A stretch of DNA of 29,175 nt, taken from positions 1-29,175 of the IMG/VR virus record IMGVR_UViG_3300022929_000136. The stretch is one strand, 5' to 3'. The notes beneath the pieces are model-generated. The model was not told where the DNA came from and ran no database searches. It was given only the letters and a program-made list of their open reading frames with translations. This DNA comes from a virus. The translations under genes and the position numbers were made by a program. Each line of letters opens with the position of its first letter. Position 1 is the first letter of the stretch. This document shows positions 6,373-11,396 of this stretch, piece after piece.

Positions 6373-6600
6373 TCACCCATTCCAACGTGCATCGTGGTGC
6401 TTCTTTAGCGTCTCCTTTATGCTCTCCGCGAACTCCTCAAGGATCTCGAGGTACGCCTCCAGCTGCTCGATGTATCCCTTCACCACCGCGACGTCGAGGG
6501 TGAGGTTACAATCCTTCGCCACCTTCTCCCACTCCTGGGCGTGGATCGCGATGTTGTCGAGCGCTTCGACGTGGCGCTTCATCTCTTCCCGCGCTTCCAT
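6373..6600 (-). CDS. Hypothetical coiled-coil protein, 75 aa
   Basis: The protein is almost entirely charged helix. It starts MEAREEMKRHVEALDNIA and continues through EQLEAYLEILEEFAESIKETLKKHH with clear heptad spacing, so it should form a coiled coil. The ATG at 6600 shares a base with the upstream TGA (TGATG), and a GTG one codon earlier is an alternative. The GC-rich codons differ from the AT-rich flank to its left. No family was recognised. Confidence 0.65.
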   Translation of the reverse strand: MEAREEMKRHVEALDNIAIHAQEWEKVAKDCNLTLDVAVVKGYIEQLEAYLEILEEFAESIKETLKKHHDARWNG

Positions 6601-6815
6601 CACTTCGCTACGTAGAGGATGAGGAACGTCAGCGCGACGCCTACGATACCGATATACGCACAGATGATGCGCTCAAACTTTTCGTCCGGATCTGGTTCGT
6701 AGTCACTTCCCGACCCACCACACTCTGGACAGGAGCAATATTCCGGATATTCTCCTTGCCAGCCCATATCTTGAATCTCTCCAGACCCACCGCATCTTTC
6801 ACAAGGCTCAATCAT
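6600..6815 (-). CDS. Small zinc-knuckle protein with C-terminal membrane anchor
   Basis: The 71-residue protein has two CxxCxGxG repeats: CERCGGSG at about 5-12 and CPECGGSG at about 29-36. Both are preceded or followed by acidic spacers. These repeats are the zinc-binding motif of the DnaJ cysteine-rich domain. The C-terminus (IICAYIGIVGVALTFLILYVAK) is a clear membrane segment. It is therefore a membrane-tethered zinc protein, possibly a chaperone mimic or an adaptor. ATG 6815 overlaps the upstream stop by 8 bases. An ATG 16 codons upstream would overlap the previous gene by 56 bases and was not chosen. Confidence 0.7.
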   Translation of the reverse strand: MIEPCERCGGSGEIQDMGWQGEYPEYCSCPECGGSGSDYEPDPDEKFERIICAYIGIVGVALTFLILYVAK

Positions 6816-7002
6816 TGTAGGCAGATTTGATTGTGTGATGAAGATCCCACAACGCTTGCTCAATCTCCTCGCGATGAGACTCGACCACGTCTTTAATGTC
6901 TTCTGACATCTCGCGATTCGCGGCTACTTCACGTTCTGTGAGCATCAACGCTACTGACAGGGCGATCTCCTGAATTTCCATACGGATTTTTTCTTGTGTC
7001 AT
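6808..7002 (-). CDS. Hypothetical helical protein, 64 aa
   Basis: The protein starts MTQEKIRMEIQEIALSVALML and is predicted to be entirely helical and acidic (REMSEDIKDVVESHREEIEQ). ATG 7002 was chosen because the frame upstream of it runs through two homopolymer tracts that translate to lysine runs and overlap the previous gene. No function can be proposed. Translation start lies 3 bases downstream of the tandem A-tract repeat described separately. Confidence 0.6.
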   Translation of the reverse strand: MTQEKIRMEIQEIALSVALMLTEREVAANREMSEDIKDVVESHREEIEQALWDLHHTIKSAYND

Positions 7003-7005
7003 ATC

Positions 7006-7038
7006 GGGAAATTTTTTTTTTGGAAATTTTTTTTTTTT
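7006..7038. repeat. Tandem GGAAA-T(n) repeat in a gene leader
   Basis: On the plus strand GGAAA is followed by 10 T (7012-7021), then GGAAA is followed by 12 T (7027-7038). On the transcribed minus strand this reads as two successive A-tracts, each ending in TTTCC, immediately ahead of the ATG at 7002. Such homopolymers are prone to slippage. Their position in a leader could change expression of the gene, or act as an A-rich translation enhancer, which Bacteroidota favour over Shine-Dalgarno sites. Confidence 0.7.
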
Positions 7039-7048
7039 CTCTCTCTCC

Positions 7049-7372
7049 TTAGAGGATGTCAAACCCAAGAGACAAAATGGTCATTGGCTCGCCTTGCTTA
7101 TAGTAGAAGTCGTCAAAGTCAATAACGTCCTTCAAGTATGGATCGTGATAGCAAGCGACTGTGATAAGCTGATGCAAGTCCATAATGTCTGCTGGAGTCA
7201 TTGGATTGCCGTCTTCACGATTCACAACCAATCGCAAGTGGCGAGTTTCACTGTCGTAATCGATTGGAGCGAACTCGGCATAGAAAGAATCGCAGTAATC
7301 CATAAAAAGATCGATGATCTTGGATTGAACGTTTGCGATGACGTGAGCGGGGGTGTTGATAGCGTTGAACAT
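7049..7372 (-). CDS. Hypothetical acidic protein, 107 aa
   Basis: The protein starts MFNAINTPAHVIANV and is rich in D, Y and F (MDYCDSFYAEFAPIDYD; DVIDFDDFYYKQ), with an acidic overall character. A longer start at 7444 would add 24 basic residues over an unusual stretch with an eight-base homopolymer and is less likely. It is the first gene of the minus-strand early cluster. No family was recognised. Being first in an early operon, small and acidic, it could be a host-interaction protein, but there is no direct evidence. Confidence 0.6.
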   Translation of the reverse strand: MFNAINTPAHVIANVQSKIIDLFMDYCDSFYAEFAPIDYDSETRHLRLVVNREDGNPMTPADIMDLHQLITVACYHDPYLKDVIDFDDFYYKQGEPMTILSLGFDIL

Positions 7373-7746
7373 AGCCGCAATGTAGGGCGTTCTCCCAACA
7401 CAAAGCAAACTTCTGGCGAAAAAAAATCGCGATTGGCGCGTCATTCGCGCGTTGAAACGGGCTGAAACGCCAGTATTGATTGGGGTTTATGCTTATTGAA
7501 GTTTTTGCGCATTATTTCTGTCCGTTCCCTTCGATAGGGAATTCGCCAAACTCGCTCAGCGATTCCGACAATTCCTATCGGAGTACTGGGAATTACCGTA
7601 GGGGGCCGGAAACGGGGCAAATTTCGACTTTCGGCTAAATGCGCACCCTGGGCAATAAATTTTGAGATATGGCAAAAATGGCCCCTTTAAATAGGTCCCC
7701 AGCTGAAAAAAATATCTTCGCGGCCCTCATTTTCACGGGATCCCAT
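7373..7746. other. Non-coding region with inverted repeats
   Basis: No convincing gene is seen in these 374 bases. The region contains an imperfect inverted repeat, CGATAGGGAATT (7532-7543) against AATTCCTATCG (7570-7580), with 26 bases between arms. The spacer itself holds a short CGCT-C-AGCG palindrome. A further hairpin, TCCCT/AGGGA, overlaps the left arm. The region lies upstream of the early cluster and downstream of an intrinsic terminator, so it should carry the early promoter. It is also a reasonable candidate for an origin. No exact TAnnTTTG element was found on the minus strand. Confidence 0.4.
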
Positions 7747-7770
7747 AAAAAAACGCCCCTAACCAGGGGC
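7747..7770 (-). terminator. Intrinsic terminator of the Gp88 operon
   Basis: Read on the minus strand the sequence is GCCCCT, loop GGTT, AGGGGC, one G, then seven T. That is a 6-bp GC-rich stem with a tetraloop and a full U-tract. It lies about 80 bases after the last small gene of the operon that runs from 9320 to 7852 and is oriented to end that transcript. Confidence 0.75.
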
Positions 7771-7793
7771 AATTGCAGGGCCATTGACGCAAA

Positions 7794-7822
7794 GAACCCC
7801 GCGCCTAATTGGAGCGGGGTTC
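7794..7822. other. Perfect 9-bp hairpin
   Basis: GAACCCCGC (7794-7802) pairs perfectly with GCGGGGTTC (7814-7822) around an 11-base loop. There is no T-run directly after it on either strand, so it is not a canonical terminator. It stands between the last small gene and the terminator of the minus-strand operon. It could protect the transcript's 3' end or act as a factor-binding site. Confidence 0.5.
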
Positions 7823-7851
7823 ATCTATTCGAGCAGCTTCAATCTATCGTT

Positions 7852-7944
7852 CTACAAAATCAGAAGCGTAAGCAAATACGACAGACCAAAAGAAAAAAAC
7901 CAAACGAGCAAACAGGAGGCCAGAAGGCTGCAAATTTCGCGCAT
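7852..7944 (-). CDS. Possible 30-aa hydrophobic membrane peptide
   Basis: A minus-strand ATG at 7944 follows the Gp88-like gene's TGA with one base between, the coupling seen elsewhere in this genome. The 30-residue product starts MREICSLLASCLLVWFF and is hydrophobic from residue 6 to its end, a single membrane span with almost no soluble part. It ends 30 bases before the 9-bp hairpin and 82 before the operon's terminator. No function is known. Coupling and composition support it being real. Confidence 0.5.
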   Translation of the reverse strand: MREICSLLASCLLVWFFSFGLSYLLTLLIL

Positions 7945-7945
7945 A

Positions 7946-8851
7946 TCAAACAGGAATAAAAAACCCACTATCCAAGGCCACAGATTCGGCCGCTTTCGTT
8001 GTGCGCTTCGCTCTCAATCCAACGATAAAACCGACCCCGTCAGGAATTTCAAAATATGCCCTGTCCAGATATCTCAGATCGGAAATATCTCCATCAATTA
8101 CGCGATATCCTTGGAAGGTCTCAGGTAGGCGGGCCGACTTTGCAACTTTGATCCGGCCATTTTTGTCCAGGTCGGCGAAAGGGACGGCCACAGAATACCC
8201 AGCCGCCAAAATCGAGCGCATATCTTCCAAAGTCATACCGTCAACCCAAGAAACGGTCACACTATAGTTCGGGCCGTAAGCGGCCCGCACGCGTCCAATT
8301 ACTTTTGTGTAATCGTAGAATTTAACGTCAGGGAAAAAGTTCAGCGCGTCAACACCGTACACCTTGAACGCTTTCGGCGATATGTCAGATGTGCCATTGA
8401 TGCGAACAGCAAAGTCGGCCCCCGCTTTTTCCGCTTTTTTGCGGGCCGTCATTATCTCACGAAAGAGAACGGCGCTAAAATGAGAACGAGAGGACGCGTA
8501 GAATAGCGTTCTACTGATTCGGGCCGCGTTTACTTTGTCATCAAAACTTGCGCGGCCTGAATTGAAAAGGCAGGCGGCCCGGCAACCTTCCGAGGCCGCT
8601 GGACAGACATTTACGGCCCCTGACATATCCGAGGGGGCCAAATAGGCGATATAGGTCAACACGTTAAACTTTGCTCCTTTCTCGATTTTCGCGGATTGAT
8701 TCACCCCACCAATATTTTGCGGGGTACTGAAACCGTAGCGGCCTAAAACAGCATTTACGGCCCGCAAAATTTCAGCCCGGTTTCCGGGTGCAGGTTCAAT
8801 GTGCTGCAATGATCGGCGCAACTCCCAGACTGTTTTTTGTTCGATAGTCAT
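7946..8851 (-). CDS. Gp88-like conserved phage protein
   Basis: The 301-residue protein has the conserved core of a family found in many phages and related to mycobacteriophage Gp88. A cysteine cluster, CPAASEGCRAACL (C83, C90, C94), is followed by NSGR, then ARISRTLF, then RSHFSAVLFREI, then VRINGTSDIS (about 149-158). The spaced cysteines and the R.NGTSDI strand suggest a metal or Fe-S site in a barrel-like fold, but the biochemical role is not established as far as I know. It is the main gene of a four-gene operon with two tiny membrane proteins, in a GGCC-rich island. Its leader is an array of 8-bp repeats. Confidence 0.75.
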   Translation of the reverse strand: MTIEQKTVWELRRSLQHIEPAPGNRAEILRAVNAVLGRYGFSTPQNIGGVNQSAKIEKGAKFNVLTYIAYLAPSDMSGAVNVCPAASEGCRAACLFNSGRASFDDKVNAARISRTLFYASSRSHFSAVLFREIMTARKKAEKAGADFAVRINGTSDISPKAFKVYGVDALNFFPDVKFYDYTKVIGRVRAAYGPNYSVTVSWVDGMTLEDMRSILAAGYSVAVPFADLDKNGRIKVAKSARLPETFQGYRVIDGDISDLRYLDRAYFEIPDGVGFIVGLRAKRTTKAAESVALDSGFFIPV

Positions 8852-8853
8852 AT

Positions 8854-8878
8854 TTAAATGGGTTAAAGGGTTAAAGGG
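8854..8878. repeat. 8-bp tandem repeat at a gene junction (first array)
   Basis: Plus-strand units are TTAAATGGG (8854-8862), TTAAAGGG (8863-8870) and TTAAAGGG (8871-8878). On the transcribed strand they read CCCTTTAA CCCTTTAA CCCATTTAA, ending two bases before the ATG at 8851. The stop codon TAA of the upstream gene (8871-8873) is part of one unit, so the repeat spans the stop-to-start junction. Confidence 0.85.
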
Positions 8879-9185
8879 TGAAAAGACTTTCGGTCAAGGC
8901 CGCGCATACCTGTTCGGGGTTCAAGTCAAGGCCTAGTTCCCGCTTTAATGCGCGGGCCGCTCTTGCCCCACACCTAAGTAGAACGGGGGGATAATTTTCG
9001 TCAATGATGAACCGCCCTGACTCAATGCACAAGGCCGCAACTTCCAAGAACGCGTGAAAGCTTGCGGGGTGATCTAGTTTGGTGCGTATCACAGACGTGA
9101 ACTGCTCGTCAACTTCGCATATAGTCCACAGGTGAACCGGTGCACGCAGGGCCTCAATTGTCAGGGTGTATTGGATATCGTTCAT
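8871..9185 (-). CDS. Hypothetical protein, 104 aa
   Basis: The protein starts MNDIQYTLTIEALRAPV and has alternating helices and strands. A helical middle (SFHAFLEVAALCIESG) is followed by a helix-rich end (CGARAARALKRELGLDLNPEQV). No motif was recognised. It lies between two 8-bp repeat arrays: one forms its leader, and the other contains its stop codon. Its partner downstream is the Gp88-like gene, so the two are likely co-translated. Confidence 0.65.
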   Translation of the reverse strand: MNDIQYTLTIEALRAPVHLWTICEVDEQFTSVIRTKLDHPASFHAFLEVAALCIESGRFIIDENYPPVLLRCGARAARALKRELGLDLNPEQVCAALTESLFTL

Positions 9186-9187
9186 AG

Positions 9188-9216
9188 TTAAATGGGTTGA
9201 AGGGTTAAAGGGTTAA
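9188..9216. repeat. 8-bp tandem repeat at a gene junction (second array)
   Basis: Plus-strand units are TTAAATGGG (9188-9196), TTGAAGGG (9197-9204), TTAAAGGG (9205-9212) and TTAA (9213-9216). It is nearly identical to the array at 8854-8878 and sits in the same place relative to its gene: just ahead of the ATG at 9185, with the upstream gene's TAA (9213-9215) inside it. Confidence 0.85.
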
Positions 9217-9320
9217 CGTGCGCCCTCAATAATGAGAGATGAAACAAGGGCCACTGCGGCCAGTACGACAGCGGCCACGAATGCAAGAGCGGGGGCCGAA
9301 AGAGTTGTAAGTAATTCCAT
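9213..9320 (-). CDS. 35-aa membrane peptide, first gene of the Gp88 operon
   Basis: The ATG at 9320 opens a 35-residue frame, MELLTTLSAPALAFVAA, followed by a run of V, A and L to about residue 30 and a short EGAR end. It is a single membrane span with an acidic N-terminus. A perfect TAnnTTTG element ends five bases before the ATG, which makes this the first gene of the operon and implies a leaderless or nearly leaderless message. Its stop codon lies in the 8-bp repeat array. No family was recognised. Confidence 0.55.
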   Translation of the reverse strand: MELLTTLSAPALAFVAAVVLAAVALVSSLIIEGAR

Positions 9321-9324
9321 ACCT

Positions 9325-9332
9325 CAAATATA
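9325..9332 (-). promoter_or_regulatory. Bacteroidota-type -7 element, TATATTTG
   Basis: The minus strand reads TATATTTG, an exact match to the TAnnTTTG -7 element of the primary sigma factor of Bacteroidota. No TTG was found at the usual 19-21 base distance upstream, so the -33 element is weak or absent. With the start codon at 9320 the transcript should begin at or within a few bases of the ATG. Confidence 0.5.
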
Positions 9333-9679
9333 GTTTGGGTATTGGGAAAAAACCTAACGAGGGGGCAAAGTACGGGAGGGCAAACCAGGGCCGTTCACCC
9401 CATTAATACGAACGCGCACACACGAAAAGGCAAACGCGGGGACATACACAAGACCCAAAACGACCCAAAACGCCGCAAACCCGCGCCCCCAGCGGGATAC
9501 AGGCGATATGTTAAAAAGACGGCGAATCGGATCGAACGCCTAGAACCCGCGCCAACCGGGGGATGGGGGGCCACCAACAAATCGGGCCGCCACAGAGACC
9601 GGCGGGCGGGGCTTCCATTTTATCCCGCCACTTTTTGGGCGGGGGGGGTCAACGGGCTACCTTGCCGCAAACCCTTGGT
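9333..9679. other. Divergent intergenic region, GC-rich
   Basis: These 347 bases separate the minus-strand Gp88 operon from the plus-strand late operon. The strand is rich in CCCC and GGGG runs. A 120-codon frame exists here, but it begins with TTG, is made mostly of R, K, P, T and G, and looks like composition rather than protein. Apart from the overlapping hairpins at 9601-9643 nothing recognisable was seen. A late promoter is expected here. A TATAGTTTG-like stretch at 9329-9337 with TTG at 9305-9307 is a weak candidate. Confidence 0.4.
9601..9643 (+). promoter_or_regulatory. Two mutually exclusive GC hairpins in the late-operon leader
   Basis: CCCGCC at 9624-9629 can pair with GGCGGG at 9601-9606 on its left or GGCGGG at 9638-9643 on its right, but not both. 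Five T (9632-9636) lie between the middle and right arms. The left pairing would put a GC stem two bases before the T-run, like a terminator. The right pairing would remove it. It precedes the small terminase start by about 37 bases, so an attenuator is conceivable. Confidence 0.35.
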
Positions 9680-10138
9680 ATGTCAACAAACCGCAAGACC
9701 ATAGCCCTGAAGGCTTTACAGGGTACGGATAGGCCGGATCGCAAGACTTTGCCCGTACCATCCAACACAAAAACACGACCCGAACCTGTCTTCGATTTCA
9801 CTAAGGAGGAGTTGGTCTACTACAACAACCTGGTTGACCACTTAGAGGAATACAACCTCTTGCACAAGGTGGACTCGCTTGGCTTAAGTGTCTTGGCGAA
9901 GAACATCGCTATCCTCAAGTGGTGCGCTGACAATATCAAAGGTGTGGGCGATGTAGTGCAGACCTTTGATAATGGAACCAGCAACATCAGCGGTATGTAC
10001 ACCGCATACACCAAGGCTGAAGCTGCGTTCCGTGGTCTGATGTCAAAGTGGGGTTTATCACCAACAGACCGTGAAAAGATTGCGGGAATGTTGCTTGACA
10101 CTACTGAAGACGATTACGAAACTTTCAAGTCACAATGA
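9680..10138 (+). CDS. Terminase small subunit, P27-like
   Basis: The 152-residue protein begins with a polar, basic tail (MSTNRKTIALKALQGTDRPD) and a PxxxxTKTRPEPVFDFTKEE linker. A helical domain follows (YYNNLVDHLEEYNLL, then DSLGLSVLAKNIAILKW). The last part, KAEAAFRGLMSKWGLSPTDREKI, matches the end of P27-family small terminases, where a short helix is followed by GL(S/T)PxxRxKI. These proteins recognise the packaging site and regulate the large subunit. The frame is open upstream to 9563, but that segment is low-complexity GC-rich sequence, so ATG 9680 was chosen. It is the first gene of the late operon and overlaps the next by 4 bases. Confidence 0.8.
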   Translation: MSTNRKTIALKALQGTDRPDRKTLPVPSNTKTRPEPVFDFTKEELVYYNNLVDHLEEYNLLHKVDSLGLSVLAKNIAILKWCADNIKGVGDVVQTFDNGTSNISGMYTAYTKAEAAFRGLMSKWGLSPTDREKIAGMLLDTTEDDYETFKSQ

Positions 10139-10932
10139 AAACTTGCACGAGCATAAGCGGAGGTCAGTCGAGTGCCTATGTAGCCGCCAACTATCCCAGC
10201 GACTTCTTGGTCTTTGCCTTAGTCTGCATTGAAGACGCTAACTGCACTCCCAAAGACAAGGGTTTGGTCAAAGAAGTGAGTGACCGGATCGGGCGGGAGT
10301 TTATAGCTACCGCAGAAGATGACATCATCTTGCACACCGTTTTAGACTTGGAACAGTATCTGGGTCAATCAATAGATTGGGTTGTCGGCAGACCATTTGA
10401 CCGACTGCGCAATACTAGCTTGCCTAATATCACTTGGAGGCATTGCACCGAGTTGATGAAAATCAAGCCAATGTTTGAGTGGTGGAAGAATCATTGCTTG
10501 CTCGGTGAAAATGAGCCAATTGCTATGCAGATTGGTTTTAGGTCTGGTGAAGAGAATCGCGCAAAGAATATGCTCGATCGATGCGATGAGAACGGCCTTC
10601 GTGCGTATCAAAAAAAGCCTTGGCAGAAGCCCGTGTTTCCGATGATCACGGATGGCATACGCAGAGACCAGGTGGTTAACTATTGGAAGGATAAACCAGT
10701 TCGGTTTGCGCCACAGAATAATTGCGTTGGGTGCTTTCACCGGAATCCTCTGGTGTTACGCAAGATGTTTGACCTTCACCCCAATAAGATGAAATGGTTT
10801 GTGGAGATGGAAAAGCGAAAGAAGGCTCGTTGGAAAAGCGAGATGTCATACGAGGATATTGGAAAGCACAGGCCACAGACCGAAATCAACTTTGAGGACT
10901 GGTCGTGTGACTCAGGTTATTGCGGACTTTGA
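10135..10932 (+). CDS. PAPS reductase-like PP-loop protein
   Basis: The 265-residue protein has the PP-loop SGGQSSAYVA (8-17) of adenine nucleotide alpha-hydrolases and the RHCTELMKIKP motif (102-112) typical of the PAPS reductase/sulfotransferase family. It also has two cysteine pairs, NNCVGC (C197, C200) and CDSGYC (C258, C263), that could bind zinc or an iron-sulfur cluster. Phage members are often annotated as phosphoadenosine phosphosulfate reductase, but their true substrate is usually unknown. Sulfur or nucleobase modification chemistry is possible. It is unusual in lying between the small terminase and HNH genes, inside the packaging block, with a 4-base overlap with the former. That suggests action on DNA about to be packaged, which is inference. 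Confidence 0.8.
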   Translation: MKTCTSISGGQSSAYVAANYPSDFLVFALVCIEDANCTPKDKGLVKEVSDRIGREFIATAEDDIILHTVLDLEQYLGQSIDWVVGRPFDRLRNTSLPNITWRHCTELMKIKPMFEWWKNHCLLGENEPIAMQIGFRSGEENRAKNMLDRCDENGLRAYQKKPWQKPVFPMITDGIRRDQVVNYWKDKPVRFAPQNNCVGCFHRNPLVLRKMFDLHPNKMKWFVEMEKRKKARWKSEMSYEDIGKHRPQTEINFEDWSCDSGYCGL

Positions 10933-10940
10933 ATGAAATA

Positions 10941-11027
10941 ATGAAAGAAAAAGAATCAGCCTACTTCTGCGCCTACTTGGGTTTATGTGGCTTGGCTTTG
11001 CTGGCCTTGATGTACTTGGTGCAATGA
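10941..11027 (+). CDS. Possible 28-aa membrane peptide
   Basis: An ATG at 10941 follows the PP-loop gene by 8 bases and opens a frame of 28 residues: a charged start, MKEKESAYFC, then a hydrophobic run of G, L, A and M to the end. A single membrane span is evident. It fills most of the gap before the HNH gene. No function is known. The composition is far from random, but the size limits confidence. Confidence 0.45.
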   Translation: MKEKESAYFCAYLGLCGLALLALMYLVQ

Positions 11028-11058
11028 AAAAAGTCACCAGGAGTTCAGTAGCTTAGGG

Positions 11059-11391
11059 ATGCCGCGAATACCAAAAAATGAAAGACGAAGACCTTGGAAG
11101 GTTGCTCGTAAGAAGCGTAGGCCGCAGTTTGGCAGAACGCGAGATGCAGACCCCCGATACCACACAAAACAATGGCAGAGGACGAGAATGCTGGTGCTTC
11201 GACGAGACCCATCCTGTGTGTTGTGCTTGCAGCTTGGTAAAGTTACTCCCTCCAATGTCGCTGACCACATCATCCCGGTGCGGATGCGGGATAGAGAGGA
11301 CGACCGATTCTACGATATCGACACAATGCGGGGACTTTGTACGCCCTGCCACGCCAGAGTCTCTGGCCGTCAAGCACACGGTAAAGCCTAA
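11059..11391 (+). CDS. HNH endonuclease
   Basis: The 110-residue protein has a very basic N-terminus (about 1-45, many R and K). The HNH fold follows: CVLC (C53, C56), ADHIIPV with the catalytic D69-H70, then LCTPCHARVSG (C94, C97, H98). The two CxxC pairs hold the structural zinc. Small HNH proteins next to terminase genes are common in HK97-like phages, where they assist terminase-mediated cutting during packaging. The stop is 5 bases from the large terminase start. The role is inferred from family and position. Confidence 0.9.
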   Translation: MPRIPKNERRRPWKVARKKRRPQFGRTRDADPRYHTKQWQRTRMLVLRRDPSCVLCLQLGKVTPSNVADHIIPVRMRDREDDRFYDIDTMRGLCTPCHARVSGRQAHGKA

Positions 11392-11396
11392 AGCGG

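Noticed and set aside
7669-8128. Two plus-strand frames of 96 and 114 codons
   Set aside because: They cross the intrinsic terminator and run antisense to the Gp88-like gene, with low-complexity lysine- and serine-rich translations.
9342-9704. A 120-codon plus-strand frame
   Set aside because: TTG start, composition dominated by R, K, P, G and T, and no motif. It looks like a GC-rich intergenic region.
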